Notes: a model not told the origin generated them from the sequence alone. 64,000 nt of DNA from Salibacter halophilus (GCF_008806325.1 NZ_WACR01000001.1:124001-188000), one strand, 5' to 3'; shown: positions 1-8,698, numbered from the stretch's first letter. Program-made: numbers and translations.

Positions 1-1
1 G

Positions 2-991
2 CGAAACTGGGAGCCTGAAATATCTCTGATCACGTATGACAAAGAAAATCTCGACTTGCAAAAGATCGATCAGTTTTCCCATTTACCTGATTTAAATTCA
101 AATAAAGTCAGTTGGATAAATATTGATGGAATTCACGATGTGGATTTAATTAAACAAGTTGGAAGTAGATTCGATCTTCATTCACTTGTCCTGGAAGATG
201 TGGTAAACGCCAATCAACGCCCTAAAATTGAGGAGTTTGAGAATTATCTTTTTTTCACTGTTCGGGTAATTAGGGTCGAGGAAAAAGACACTAAAATTCA
301 CGAAGAACAAATCAGCTTTGTACTGGGCGATCACTTCGTTTTGTCATTCCAGGAACACAAAGGAGATATCTTTAGTTACGTTCGCGAGCGTCTCAAAAAC
401 AAACTGGGTCGGTTGAGATCTGCCGGATCTGACTATTTGGTTTACGCACTTCTCGATACTATCGTGGATCACTATTTTGTTGTAGAAGAAAATATTACGC
501 TCCGTATAGAAAACCATGAGTTAGATATTATTCAGAACCAGGGCAGTAAAAATTTGAGTCAAATGATCCTGGGACTCAAAGATCAGGTATTGATCATGAG
601 AAAAGCAGTTGTTCCATTGAGGGAAGCTGTTGCTAACTTGAAAAAAGGAACGTCATCGCTCATAGCTGATGAAACCATCAACTTCCTCAATGACCTGTAC
701 GATCACATCAATCACCAAATCGATGGTGTTGAAATGTCGCGAGACTCTATCACCAACCTCATCGAACTCAACAGTATTTACCAAAACAACAAGCTGAATG
801 AGATCATGAAAGTGCTCACCATGATTTCAACTATTTTTATTCCTCTGAGTTTTTTGGCCGGGCTGTACGGCATGAATTTCAACAATATGCCCGAACTGGA
901 ATACCGGTACGGCTATTACTGGGTTCTGACCGTGATGGGAATTTTGATAATTTTGATGATTCTATTTTTTAAACGCAAAAAGTGGTTGTGA
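2..991 (+). CDS. corA: CorA family Mg2+/divalent cation transporter (5' end outside window)
   Basis: Inner-membrane pentameric channel for Mg2+ and related divalent cations. The C-terminus carries the family signature YGMN (GMN codons near 869-877) between two membrane helices, one just before it (about 814-868) and one after it (about 913-975), then a basic KRKK tail in the cytoplasm. The N-terminal part is the usual soluble alpha/beta domain. A TTG at 56 could be read as a start, but the frame stays open to the left edge and the extra residues (PEISLITYD) fit the CorA N-terminus, so the gene is cut by the window edge. ybaB follows after 1 bp, so the two are probably cotranscribed. Confidence 0.93.
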   Translation, partial: RNWEPEISLITYDKENLDLQKIDQFSHLPDLNSNKVSWINIDGIHDVDLIKQVGSRFDLHSLVLEDVVNANQRPKIEEFENYLFFTVRVIRVEEKDTKIHEEQISFVLGDHFVLSFQEHKGDIFSYVRERLKNKLGRLRSAGSDYLVYALLDTIVDHYFVVEENITLRIENHELDIIQNQGSKNLSQMILGLKDQVLIMRKAVVPLREAVANLKKGTSSLIADETINFLNDLYDHINHQIDGVEMSRDSITNLIELNSIYQNNKLNEIMKVLTMISTIFIPLSFLAGLYGMNFNNMPELEYRYGYYWVLTVMGILIILMILFFKRKKWL

Positions 992-992
992 T

Positions 993-1304
993 ATGTTTGG
1001 GGATATGATGAATAAAATCCAGGAAGCTAAAAAGCAGGTTGAACAAACGAAAAGTGAACTGGATAACAAGCAGATTGAGGTTGAGAAAAACGGTGTAAAG
1101 GTTGTGATAACAGGAAATGGAGCTGTGAAAGACATCCAGGTACCAACAAATTTTCAACAACTCGAAAAAGAGGAACTCGAGGATTTAATCACTCTTGCAG
1201 TTAGCGAAGCTGTTTCCAAATCAATCGATTTAAAAGAATCTTCATTAAAAGAGGCTGCTCAGGGGATGCTACCAAACATGCCGGGTATGGATAATTTGTT
1301 CTAA
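993..1304 (+). CDS. ybaB: YbaB/EbfC family nucleoid-associated protein
   Basis: Small (103 aa) DNA-binding dimer of the YbaB/EbfC family. The N-terminal helix begins MFGDMMNKIQEAKK, followed by the family's beta-hairpin region (VEKNGVKVVITGNG) and a C-terminal tail rich in Met, Pro and Gly (MLPNMPGM). Length and order fit the family. The ATG lies 1 bp after the corA stop, suggesting one transcript. In other bacteria ybaB usually sits with dnaX-recR, which is not seen here. The function is taken from family knowledge. Confidence 0.9.
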   Translation: MFGDMMNKIQEAKKQVEQTKSELDNKQIEVEKNGVKVVITGNGAVKDIQVPTNFQQLEKEELEDLITLAVSEAVSKSIDLKESSLKEAAQGMLPNMPGMDNLF

Positions 1305-1378
1305 AGGTCGCGTTTTTATAAACCGGGGATTCGTTCAGTTTTCTTATATTCGGAATGCACTTAAACTGATGAAACCCC

Positions 1379-1804
1379 ATGAAGTTGTTCCTTTTTATCC
1401 TATCCATTAATTTGGCTATTTCCTTTGATGCGTGTTGTCAAACAAATATTCTTGTGTTAAAAGGTTCTGTCTATTACAAGAATAACAGGCTGGCCGATGT
1501 TGCCATGAATGTGTACTCAAAAGGTGAATTGATTGAGACAGTTAAAACCAATAGTCGCGGTAAGTTTGTTCTAAAATTAACCGGAAAAGACAATTACACG
1601 GTTGAATTCAAAAAAGAAGGATATTTCGACAGGCAAATGATTTTTAGCGCTCATCCCAAAAATGACTTTGGACGGGAACGATTTTCATTTGAAATTGACA
1701 TGTTCAAATTCAAAGAGGACGAAACACCGGAGGAAGTGACTAAAGTTCCGCTAATCGAATACATTCCGAACGAAAAGCAGTTCAAGTTCACACAAAATCT
1801 CTAG
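1379..1804 (+). CDS. Exported protein with carboxypeptidase-regulatory-like (Ig-like) domain
   Basis: A 141-aa protein with a hydrophobic signal peptide (about residues 1-20, ending near DACCQ). A beta-sandwich of the carboxypeptidase-regulatory-like type follows: residues 25-95 run through GSVYYKNNRLADVAMNVY, then a TNSRGKFVLKL turn and YTVEFKKEGY, the classic order of that fold. Such domains usually sit in the periplasm or outer membrane of Bacteroidota; no enzymatic role is implied. The gene converges with the Kazal-type gene, and both stop codons lie in the same CTAG at 1801-1804. The precise function is unknown. Confidence 0.7.
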   Translation: MKLFLFILSINLAISFDACCQTNILVLKGSVYYKNNRLADVAMNVYSKGELIETVKTNSRGKFVLKLTGKDNYTVEFKKEGYFDRQMIFSAHPKNDFGRERFSFEIDMFKFKEDETPEEVTKVPLIEYIPNEKQFKFTQNL

Positions 1805-2535
1805 CAATCTTTTCCTGATATCTTAAAGTTGTGTACCTCAGCTGGTGTTTGACTACTTCCTTTGAATACTGATAAGTTAAAAGAAACAGAATCATTTGGG
1901 ACGTACACATCGAGATAAGAGCACGTATCACACTGTAGTTTTACGGTTGAATACCACTGGAATCTTTCTCCTTCTTTTTTATCAAATCCTATCTCGATCG
2001 TTTCACCTTTACACGCTGAAAACTCAATTGAACCACAAACGCCATCACGGTATTGCTGAACTCCCGCAGCTTCGGCAACACATTCATTGCCGTAAGTATT
2101 TCCATCGCATCCGCAAACAGGTTTGTAATACTCCTGACAAGGTTTGTTTGAAATGCTATCGGGATTGACACAAGAGTCATCTGTTTGGCACCTACCGGTT
2201 GTCCAGTCTGAAATTCCATAAACGTAATAAGCCTCGCAGGCATTGCGGTAAGTGTTTCCATTACATCCGCAAACCGGAGAATCGTAATCTTTACATTCGA
2301 AGTTGTTATTTTTGAATTCTGCACTGTAACAGGGAGCAATAGTTGCGGGCTCAACTGCAGAGTCTTCTTTCTCACAAGATGTGAGAACATTGAGTAAAAT
2401 TATGCAAAGTACTGCAAGGAGAAAGCTCCCCATGACTTTAAGAGCTCGTTTTCTTACCGTTCTTGTTTCAATGTCCATCCAAAATATCCTTTTAACTTCA
2501 TCTTTAAGAGACAAGATATTCCAAAATGGTTGCAT
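1801..2535 (-). CDS. Lipoprotein with two Kazal-type protease-inhibitor-like domains
   Basis: A hydrophobic segment ends in a lipobox LTSC (Cys54 of the longest reading), then come two Cys-rich repeats, each with PVCGC(N/D)GNTY, a later Cys and a closing GxC, which is the Kazal/follistatin pattern. The C-terminal 80 residues hold further cysteine pairs and a beta-rich domain. Kazal domains inhibit serine proteases in animals; in bacteria the target is unknown. The start is uncertain: the ATG at 2535 gives a long basic leader, while ATGs at 2478 or 2433 give a more normal lipoprotein signal. It is the third gene of a sigma/anti-sigma operon, 12 bp after the anti-sigma stop, so it may be controlled by or act with that system. 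Confidence 0.75.
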   Translation of the reverse strand: MQPFWNILSLKDEVKRIFWMDIETRTVRKRALKVMGSFLLAVLCIILLNVLTSCEKEDSAVEPATIAPCYSAEFKNNNFECKDYDSPVCGCNGNTYRNACEAYYVYGISDWTTGRCQTDDSCVNPDSISNKPCQEYYKPVCGCDGNTYGNECVAEAAGVQQYRDGVCGSIEFSACKGETIEIGFDKKEGERFQWYSTVKLQCDTCSYLDVYVPNDSVSFNLSVFKGSSQTPAEVHNFKISGKDC

Positions 2536-2547
2536 TAATTGAGATGA

Positions 2548-3954
2548 TTACAAATTGAAGATTAGACCTGCTCTAACGGAATACCTTTGGGTGTTGTCCT
2601 CAAACGGGCTATCCTCGTTGAGATTTGTGAAATGAGAGAAACGTGGTTCTGAATATAGCATGATGCTTTTTGTGATCGAGTATCCAATTCCAACACCGGC
2701 ATTTAGGCTCATATTCGTGAGGTAGTTTCTGCTCGCTCTACTTTCTTTCTCTTCAATATTGATTTGTGACGAATTGTACTGAATATCTCGCGACTGATAA
2801 ATATCCACCGCTGCTCCTACTGATCCGTAAACTTCAAACCTGTTCTTTTTCACCCTGTAACGAACCTCTAATGGTACATTTACACTGCGCATTTGATAAT
2901 TGAGGAAGAGCGTATCTCTAACTCTGTTAGAAATAATTTGCTCCTGTTCAACAAAGTGATTTTGAAATTGACCATCAGGAGTTGGAGGTCCGGCTGGTAG
3001 TGGCATCATGCGCTTCACCGTAATAGAAACCTGTTCTTCTACATCAAAGTAATACCGCTGATTTCCTGAAAATTTACTGTACTCAACCCCAGATACAACC
3101 GAAAAATGATTCCCTAAATCCAGTACTGCCTGAGCTCCAAAATCAAATGCGCTGGTAATCGACTTTGTACTTTCAAACTTATCGATTGATCGGTAATCAG
3201 CTACATCATTGGAGAAGTTGTAATAATTGAACTCGGCAAAATCTATCACCTCAGGATTTTGCAAACTCATTCCTGCAAATACACCAACACGCATTTTTAG
3301 TTTGCGGTCAACATCTGGAAGTTCATCAAAAGTGTAGTGATTTGATTTACTCGATAACTCATTTGTATTGAAATTATCAGATTTAATTTCAGCCGCCAAC
3401 AACTCTATTTTTTCAAGCTCTGCGTAGTCTACAGTTTTGGGCTGTTTTACAGAATTATTGTTTGATTCCTTTGATTTGACCTTTGTCATTTCACGGTCAG
3501 GGCCAGATTCAGCTAACTTTTCGTCACTTCGTTCAGCTATATTGGATGCAAGCTGGCTATTGGTTGGGCTCTGATCGTTACGAATTTGAGAAATACCACT
3601 CTTATCAAATTCAGTTTTGTTATTTTGAATAGCGGGTTGATTGGCCTCTTGTGACTGTGATAAAAATTCTTTGGCCTGTTCAGAGCCAGATGATTTCTCT
3701 GAAACAACCTTTTTAGCATTGTTTTCTAACAGATCATCAGCAACATCATCGTAGTTGAAAACCATTGCAGTTGCAAAAGCCACTAATAAGGCAATTGAAG
3801 CCACCCATCTCAATGCCGATACATAATTCAATATGCGGTATGGTTTGCTGCTGTCGAGATCTCGCTCAATAGCGCCCCACACACCTTTTGACGGCTCTTC
3901 CCGAACATCACGTGCTGCCTTCCTAAATATGTCGTCAAACTCCCTATCCTGCAC
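2548..3954 (-). CDS. Putative dual-membrane-spanning anti-sigma factor with C-terminal outer-membrane beta-barrel
   Basis: The N-terminus is a short soluble segment (FDDIFRKAARDVREEP...GVWGAIERDL) of the kind found in Bacteroidota anti-sigma factors, followed by one membrane helix (WVASIALLVAFATAMVF), about 110 residues of polar Ser/Asn/Glu/Lys-rich linker, and a C-terminal porin-like beta-barrel of about 250 residues ending in alternating aromatic strands. I chose the GTG at 3954 because it overlaps the end of the upstream sigma gene by 11 bp; a TTG at 3993 is possible but overlaps by 50 bp. The layout matches the dual membrane-spanning anti-sigma (Dma) type reported in Bacteroides, which links the outer membrane to a cytoplasmic sigma factor. 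The role is inferred from order and topology. Confidence 0.7.
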   Translation of the reverse strand: MQDREFDDIFRKAARDVREEPSKGVWGAIERDLDSSKPYRILNYVSALRWVASIALLVAFATAMVFNYDDVADDLLENNAKKVVSEKSSGSEQAKEFLSQSQEANQPAIQNNKTEFDKSGISQIRNDQSPTNSQLASNIAERSDEKLAESGPDREMTKVKSKESNNNSVKQPKTVDYAELEKIELLAAEIKSDNFNTNELSSKSNHYTFDELPDVDRKLKMRVGVFAGMSLQNPEVIDFAEFNYYNFSNDVADYRSIDKFESTKSITSAFDFGAQAVLDLGNHFSVVSGVEYSKFSGNQRYYFDVEEQVSITVKRMMPLPAGPPTPDGQFQNHFVEQEQIISNRVRDTLFLNYQMRSVNVPLEVRYRVKKNRFEVYGSVGAAVDIYQSRDIQYNSSQINIEEKESRASRNYLTNMSLNAGVGIGYSITKSIMLYSEPRFSHFTNLNEDSPFEDNTQRYSVRAGLIFNL

Positions 3955-4528
3955 TTTGACCGTTTTGCGCAACTGAGCGTTTGTACAGCTCAATCACTTT
4001 AGTTTTCAATAATTTACGCGCTCTGGCTAATTGAGATTTACTGGTTCCGATTGAAATATCAAGCTTTTCAGCAATCTCTTTATGTGTAAATCCTTCAATA
4101 GCGTACAGACTAAAAATTTGTCTGTAGCCATCAGGTAAATTGTCTACCAACTTCATCAACTCCTCGTGTTCAAGACTTTGCATCGCATCATTCAAAACAG
4201 ACTTATCAACCGAAATCGACTCTATTTCTTCATCTGCGCACCTGTATCGCTTTTCTTTATCGATGTACCTGAGCGCTGTGTGAACGAGTATTCTGCGCAT
4301 CCAACCTTCAAAAGAACCTTCACCTTTGTAAGTTTTGATCGACTTAAAAACCTTGATGAACGATTCTTGCAAAATGTCCTCAGCAAGAGCCCTGTTTTGA
4401 GCGTAACGCATGCTTACACCAAACATTTTCGTTTTAAAAAGCTCATAAAGCTCCCTTTGACTCTTGCGATTTCCATCGCAACAGCCATCAATCAAACTAT
4501 TGAGTCTTTTGGTGTAAACTAATTCCAC
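3944..4528 (-). CDS. ECF-type sigma-70 family RNA polymerase sigma factor
   Basis: A 194-aa alternative sigma factor. Region 2 is clear (MRYAQNRALAEDILQESFIKVF...GSFEGWMRRI), and region 4 carries the helix-turn-helix (LPDGYRQIFSLYAIEGFTHKEIAEKLDISIGTSKSQLARARKLL, residues about 130-180). It starts at GTG 4528. Its 3' end overlaps the anti-sigma gene, the usual way such pairs are coupled so that the sigma factor is made with its inhibitor. The likely regulon includes its own operon with the Kazal lipoprotein; that is inference. Confidence 0.92.
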   Translation of the reverse strand: MELVYTKRLNSLIDGCCDGNRKSQRELYELFKTKMFGVSMRYAQNRALAEDILQESFIKVFKSIKTYKGEGSFEGWMRRILVHTALRYIDKEKRYRCADEEIESISVDKSVLNDAMQSLEHEELMKLVDNLPDGYRQIFSLYAIEGFTHKEIAEKLDISIGTSKSQLARARKLLKTKVIELYKRSVAQNGQSAG

Positions 4529-4681
4529 GAGGGGTCAAAATTAATTTAAAATCAAGTTATAAAGTTATGAAATCTTTATTCATGGTTTAAGAAAACACTT
4601 TATTTTTAAAAGGTATGACTAAAATGAAAACAACGAAGCCCATTATCCGTTTAAATTAATAGTAAATTTCATGAAGATTTG

Positions 4682-4689
4682 TATTTTTG
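4682..4689 (+). promoter_or_regulatory. TAnnTTTG box directly in front of the 4691 gene
   Basis: TATTTTTG matches the Bacteroidota -7 consensus TAnnTTTG. It ends only 1 bp before the ATG at 4691. If used, transcription would begin at or just past that ATG, so either the message is leaderless or the real start is the next in-frame ATG at 4712. Confidence 0.4.
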
Positions 4690-4690
4690 A

Positions 4691-5449
4691 ATGACTGAAA
4701 ACTGGAAGGATATGTTTAAGAATGTGGATATTATAGAGGAATTGACGAAGGAAAGAGCTAAGCAACAAACGGCTGAGAAAAACATCATTAACCAGGCAAC
4801 CGCCATCATCAATGGCGATTTTCAACTTGAAAAATCAATTGAAAACAGGTTGACAAACCCTCATCAAGAAAGGAGTCAGCATTCAAAGTTTGATCAACTC
4901 GACTCTGATCTCATTTTTTCAGAATATACAATCGAAAATATTTGTACAAAGTACAGGCTGCGCTTTTTACCCTCTCATTTATTCCTGGGTGAAATTCCAA
5001 AAGAAGCAAAAGCCAAAATCAAAAAAATTGAAAAAGAAAACCAATTGACTTTTGAGAGTTTCAAAATTGTGGCTCCCGAAAGTCGGTTCAAGTTGAGAGA
5101 TGCTACTGAAGATCCAATTCTTTTTGCAGATCTCGGTAATGGAAGCTATTACATGATTCACAAATGGGGTGACGACATGGGCTGGTACCGAAATGCAATT
5201 CACTACCCGATGAGGAATATTACTACTTTAGGGTTGACAGCAGTAGTATTGGGTTTGCTCACAACACTCATCCTTCCTGATTCATTATTCCCTCAAACAG
5301 AATGGAGTAACGCTTACGCATCAGGTTTAACAAAAATTTACATGGCATTTGTGTTCAGTGGCTTTTACTTTGTGTCTGCACTTATCATCGGAATTTTAAA
5401 ATCTAAAGAATTTAGTCAGGATGTTTGGAAGAGTAAATTTTTCAATTAA
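4691..5449 (+). CDS. Uncharacterised protein with two C-terminal membrane helices
   Basis: A 252-aa protein that I do not recognise by function. Residues 1-65 are charged and helical; residues 75-165 form a soluble domain with SRFKLRDATEDPILFADLGNGSYYM and HKWGDDMGWYRNAI, a conserved-looking core; two membrane helices follow (about 180-205 and 215-238), so the bulk is cytoplasmic if the N-terminus is inside. The ATG at 4691 almost touches a TAnnTTTG box, so an ATG at 4712 (starting MFKNVD) is an alternative start. Its 3' end overlaps the next lipoprotein gene by 29 bp, which suggests cotranscription. Confidence 0.75.
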   Translation: MTENWKDMFKNVDIIEELTKERAKQQTAEKNIINQATAIINGDFQLEKSIENRLTNPHQERSQHSKFDQLDSDLIFSEYTIENICTKYRLRFLPSHLFLGEIPKEAKAKIKKIEKENQLTFESFKIVAPESRFKLRDATEDPILFADLGNGSYYMIHKWGDDMGWYRNAIHYPMRNITTLGLTAVVLGLLTTLILPDSLFPQTEWSNAYASGLTKIYMAFVFSGFYFVSALIIGILKSKEFSQDVWKSKFFN

Positions 5450-5810
5450 TAAAGTATTGAACATCAGTTTAATTACAGGGTTGATGCTATCATCAGCCCT
5501 TTTTTCGTGCAACTCGACAAGTGAAGGCCCTTGCGGATACACTGATCCTATGTTTGTCAAAATGGAAATCACATCCATTGAACCTTCAGATGAAGAAGGA
5601 ATTTACAACGTTTGGCTTCAGTTTGATCAAAGCATTTTAGCTCAGGAAAAACAAGAGTTGGGCGATTTGCGAAATGTGAAAATCACTTCAGATTATCTAA
5701 CTAAAAACCATCTTCAGGAAGGCATCACTTTAACAGGGAAAGTCTCTGAACTAACTGAAGGCGATTGTGAACCTTACGTATTGAGCTGGAATCACGGTTT
5801 CACTGATTAG
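5421..5810 (+). CDS. Small putative lipoprotein
   Basis: A 129-aa protein with a basic start, a hydrophobic stretch and a lipobox-like ALFSC at residues 26-30, so it is probably a lipid-anchored envelope protein. The mature part has a cysteine near its start (GPCGYTD) and one near its end (GDCEPY), which may form a disulfide, and a beta-rich middle. No family is recognised. It overlaps the preceding gene by 29 bp and ends 24 bp before meaB. Confidence 0.65.
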   Translation: MFGRVNFSINKVLNISLITGLMLSSALFSCNSTSEGPCGYTDPMFVKMEITSIEPSDEEGIYNVWLQFDQSILAQEKQELGDLRNVKITSDYLTKNHLQEGITLTGKVSELTEGDCEPYVLSWNHGFTD

Positions 5811-5822
5811 TCTCAGGTTTCT

Positions 5823-5830
5823 TACATTTG
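5823..5830 (+). promoter_or_regulatory. TAnnTTTG promoter box for meaB
   Basis: TACATTTG lies 4 bp upstream of the meaB ATG at 5835. With transcription starting a few bases downstream of the box, the message would be almost or fully leaderless. No good TTTG -33 element is seen at the usual distance, so this is a moderate call. Confidence 0.45.
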
Positions 5831-5834
5831 AGGC

Positions 5835-6887
5835 ATGAGTGAGAAAAGCGCCCGTGATAGAGCAATTGAGCGGTTCAGGTCCAAATCCCGAACAGCATAC
5901 TCCATTGATAAAATCGTTAACGGAGTTTATAGCGGAGATGCTAATTTTCTCAGCAAAGCCATCACGCTTGTAGAAAGCTCAAACCCAACTCATCATGAGA
6001 AAGCCCAGCAAATCATTGAAAAGTGCCTTCCGAAATCAGGTAATTCTATTAGAGTGGGCATAACCGGAGTTCCCGGTGTTGGAAAATCAACATTTATCGA
6101 AGCATTTGGCGGTTACCTTACTGCCAAAGGACACAAGGTAGCTGTATTAGCCATCGACCCCAGTAGCAGTATGTCTCGCGGTAGTATTTTGGGAGACAAA
6201 ACTCGAATGAACGAACTCAGTAAAAACGAAAAAGCTTTCATTCGCCCTTCTCCTTCATCCGGTGCACTTGGCGGTGTGGCCAATGCTACACGAGAGAGTA
6301 TTATACTGTGTGAAGCAGCCGGCTACGATGTTATCATTGTGGAAACTGTTGGAGTTGGACAGAGCGAAACAACTGTTCACGGAATGGTAGATTTCTTTTT
6401 GCTGCTCATGCTCAGCGGTGCGGGAGATGAATTACAGGGAATCAAACGCGGCATCATGGAAATGGCCGATTCGATTGTGATCAACAAAGCTGATGGAGAC
6501 AATGTCCAGGCCAGTAAAAATGCAAAACGCGAATATCAAAACGCTCTTCATCTATTCCCTCAAAAGCGGTCTATGTGGAGTCCGAAAGTGAAAACCTGTA
6601 GCTCGACTGAAGGTACGAATTTGGATAAAATCTGGAGTCTGATCGAAAAATATAAAGAGCAGACGATGAAAAACGGCTATTTTGGTCAGAACCGCACCCG
6701 GCAAGCCAAAAACTGGATGCATGAAAACATCAACGTCATGCTTAAAAACCGTTTCTATCAGAACCAGCTAATCGAAAATGAAATTCCGCATTACGAGTCT
6801 AAGATTGCCGATAAAGAACTCAATCCGTATAAAGCGGCAAAAAAATTGATTGAGCTTTTCGATAAATCGACTAAAAACGAGACCTAA
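5835..6887 (+). CDS. meaB: Methylmalonyl-CoA mutase-associated GTPase MeaB
   Basis: A P-loop GTPase of the MeaB/ArgK group that loads and protects the adenosylcobalamin cofactor of methylmalonyl-CoA mutase. The Walker A motif GVPGVGKS is at residues 78-85, with LAIDPSSSMSRGSILGDKTRM (metal/switch region) after it, then VETVGVGQSE, and NKADGDN (NKxD guanine specificity) about residues 217-223. At 350 aa it has the normal length. No mutase gene lies in this window, so the partner must be elsewhere. It converges with the next gene, the 3' ends overlapping by 17 bp. Confidence 0.93.
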   Translation: MSEKSARDRAIERFRSKSRTAYSIDKIVNGVYSGDANFLSKAITLVESSNPTHHEKAQQIIEKCLPKSGNSIRVGITGVPGVGKSTFIEAFGGYLTAKGHKVAVLAIDPSSSMSRGSILGDKTRMNELSKNEKAFIRPSPSSGALGGVANATRESIILCEAAGYDVIIVETVGVGQSETTVHGMVDFFLLLMLSGAGDELQGIKRGIMEMADSIVINKADGDNVQASKNAKREYQNALHLFPQKRSMWSPKVKTCSSTEGTNLDKIWSLIEKYKEQTMKNGYFGQNRTRQAKNWMHENINVMLKNRFYQNQLIENEIPHYESKIADKELNPYKAAKKLIELFDKSTKNET

Positions 6888-7392
6888 ACTCCCGCTTGAG
6901 TCCTTCAATAGCTACTTTTTGTGGTAAATGATCGAGTTGTGCTGTTATGCTCAAAATCATTTGCGTGAGATCAAATGATGAAGCATTCTCCTCACATTTA
7001 GATGCAGAAATATTGATAATCCTTATCGCTTCTTCTTTTCCCTGAACTACGAGTTTCCAGGCTTCGCTGGATACATAGAGTTGCTGCGTGAGATTGTGAT
7101 CAAATTCATTGCGAATATTCGTCAACATGGCCATTTGATGTTGCTGAGCTGTTAGTTTACTGTTTTGAGACCTCATTGCAAGTCGGTCAGGAGAAATGCG
7201 TTCAAGAAATAAAATCAATCGCTCATAAGCCTGAATCTTGGTAGGGTTCACATGATCTTTCGATTGCTTCCTTAGCTCTAGAGCTTTCATTTTCTCCTGA
7301 TTCTCATGATACTGCTGAATCACAAAATAAACAGTAGCGCCTACAATACCTGAAGGAATCAACAACTTAAACAGTTCAAACAAATAGTCCAT
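6871..7392 (-). CDS. Uncharacterised membrane-anchored protein
   Basis: A 173-aa protein with one N-terminal membrane helix (FELFKLLIPSGIVGATVYFVI, about residues 5-25) and a cytoplasmic-looking, mostly helical C-terminal part with many charged residues (QAYERLILFLERISPDRL...NEFDHNLTQQLYVSSEAWK). I do not recognise a characterised family. It overlaps the end of meaB on the opposite strand by 17 bp and is separated by about 100 bp from the divergent aminotransferase gene. Confidence 0.7.
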   Translation of the reverse strand: MDYLFELFKLLIPSGIVGATVYFVIQQYHENQEKMKALELRKQSKDHVNPTKIQAYERLILFLERISPDRLAMRSQNSKLTAQQHQMAMLTNIRNEFDHNLTQQLYVSSEAWKLVVQGKEEAIRIINISASKCEENASSFDLTQMILSITAQLDHLPQKVAIEGLKREFRSRF

Positions 7393-7473
7393 ATCAAATT
7401 AATTGGGCTCCAAAGATTAGAAATTTTCACTGAACCCCCACTCTCCACTACTTCGATGGCATATAAAAATCAT

Positions 7474-7481
7474 TAGATTTG
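7474..7481 (+). promoter_or_regulatory. TAnnTTTG promoter box for the aminotransferase
   Basis: TAGATTTG matches the Bacteroidota -7 consensus and lies 20 bp upstream of the chosen ATG at 7502, a normal leader distance. Confidence 0.5.
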
Positions 7482-7501
7482 CAGTTCATCAATTGCGCAA
7501 T

Positions 7502-8698
7502 ATGAAACACGTTTCAAAGAGAGTCAAAGAGCTATCTGAATCGCAAACATTGCTAATGGCTGCAAAGAGCCGCGAATTACAAGACCGTGGAGTCGATGTT
7601 ATCAACCTCAGTATTGGAGAACCTGACTTTGATACTCCGGAATTTATCAAAGAAGCTGCAAAAAAAGCTATCGATGATAATATCACGCATTATACTCCTG
7701 TACCCGGCTTTCCTGAATTGCGAGAAGCAATCGCCAAAAAATTAAAGAGAGACAACAAGCTGGACTATTCGGCTGGAAACGTAGTTGTTTCTACGGGAGC
7801 CAAACAGTCTTTGATGAATGTGGTTCTGAGTGTGATAAACCCGGGTGAAGAACTGATTTTGCCGGCTCCGTATTGGGTGAGCTACTACGCAATGGGTGAG
7901 TTTGCGCAGGCCAGTATCAAAACCATCAAAACGACAGTTGAATCGGAGTTTAAAATCACAGGTGATCAACTGGAAAAATCCATTACTTCAAAGTCAAGAC
8001 TCTTAATATTCAGCTCGCCATGTAATCCAAGTGGTAGTGTTTACAGTGAGGAGGAATTAAGTGATCTCGTTCGTGTTATTCAAAAGCACCCAAATTTGGT
8101 GGTTGTAAGCGATGAGATTTACGAACACATCAATTACAGTGGATCGCACGCGAGTTTAGCACGATTTGAGGAAATCAAAGATCAGGTTGTGACAGTAAAT
8201 GGTGTTTCTAAAGGATTTGCGATGACAGGCTGGCGAATTGGTTATATCGCAGCACCTGAGTGGATTGCGAAAGCAGCTATCAAAGTTCAGGGACAGTTTA
8301 CCAGCGGAGCAAACAGTATTGCACAAATGGCTGCAAAAGCAGCTCTTGATGCATCTCCTGACTCTGTTTCCTATATGAATGATGCTTTCCTCAAGAGAAG
8401 AGAGTTGATTTTGGATTTACTGAAAGGAATTGACGGACTCAAAACAGCAACTCCGCAAGGAGCCTTTTACGTATTCCCAGATGTATCGCACTTTTTTGGG
8501 AAAGACACTCCTGAAGGAAAAGTGATAGCTCACTCGACAGACCTATGTATGTATTTACTCAATGAAGTTGCTGTGGCAACAGTTCCGGGTGAAGCATTTG
8601 GAGATGAAAACTGTATCAGGTTGAGTTACGCTACTTCTGAAGGGAATATCAAACTCGCAATAGAACGCATTAAGAAAGCATTGGATAAACTCAAATAA
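7502..8698 (+). CDS. PLP-dependent class I/II aminotransferase (aspartate aminotransferase type)
   Basis: A fold-type I aminotransferase that moves an amino group between an amino acid (probably aspartate) and 2-oxoglutarate. Seen: the N-terminal INLSIGEPDFDTPEFI; SSPCNPSGSVY; DEIYEHI; the PLP-binding lysine in NGVSKGFAMTGWRIGY (about residues 233-248); and the late arginine in IRLSYATS. I use the ATG at 7502 (MKHVSKRVKEL) rather than the TTG three codons upstream. At 398 aa it has the usual length. The 3' neighbour starts 6 bp after the stop in the same frame, which suggests an operon. Substrate specificity is not decided by the motifs. Confidence 0.9.
   Translation: MKHVSKRVKELSESQTLLMAAKSRELQDRGVDVINLSIGEPDFDTPEFIKEAAKKAIDDNITHYTPVPGFPELREAIAKKLKRDNKLDYSAGNVVVSTGAKQSLMNVVLSVINPGEELILPAPYWVSYYAMGEFAQASIKTIKTTVESEFKITGDQLEKSITSKSRLLIFSSPCNPSGSVYSEEELSDLVRVIQKHPNLVVVSDEIYEHINYSGSHASLARFEEIKDQVVTVNGVSKGFAMTGWRIGYIAAPEWIAKAAIKVQGQFTSGANSIAQMAAKAALDASPDSVSYMNDAFLKRRELILDLLKGIDGLKTATPQGAFYVFPDVSHFFGKDTPEGKVIAHSTDLCMYLLNEVAVATVPGEAFGDENCIRLSYATSEGNIKLAIERIKKALDKLK

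Noticed and set aside
1989-2390. 133-aa ORF overlapping the Kazal lipoprotein
   Set aside because: Shadow in another frame of the same strand; Cys repeats of the main frame are clearly the coding signal.
4166-4522. 118-aa plus-strand ORF opposite the ECF sigma gene
   Set aside because: Antisense shadow of a well-supported sigma factor.
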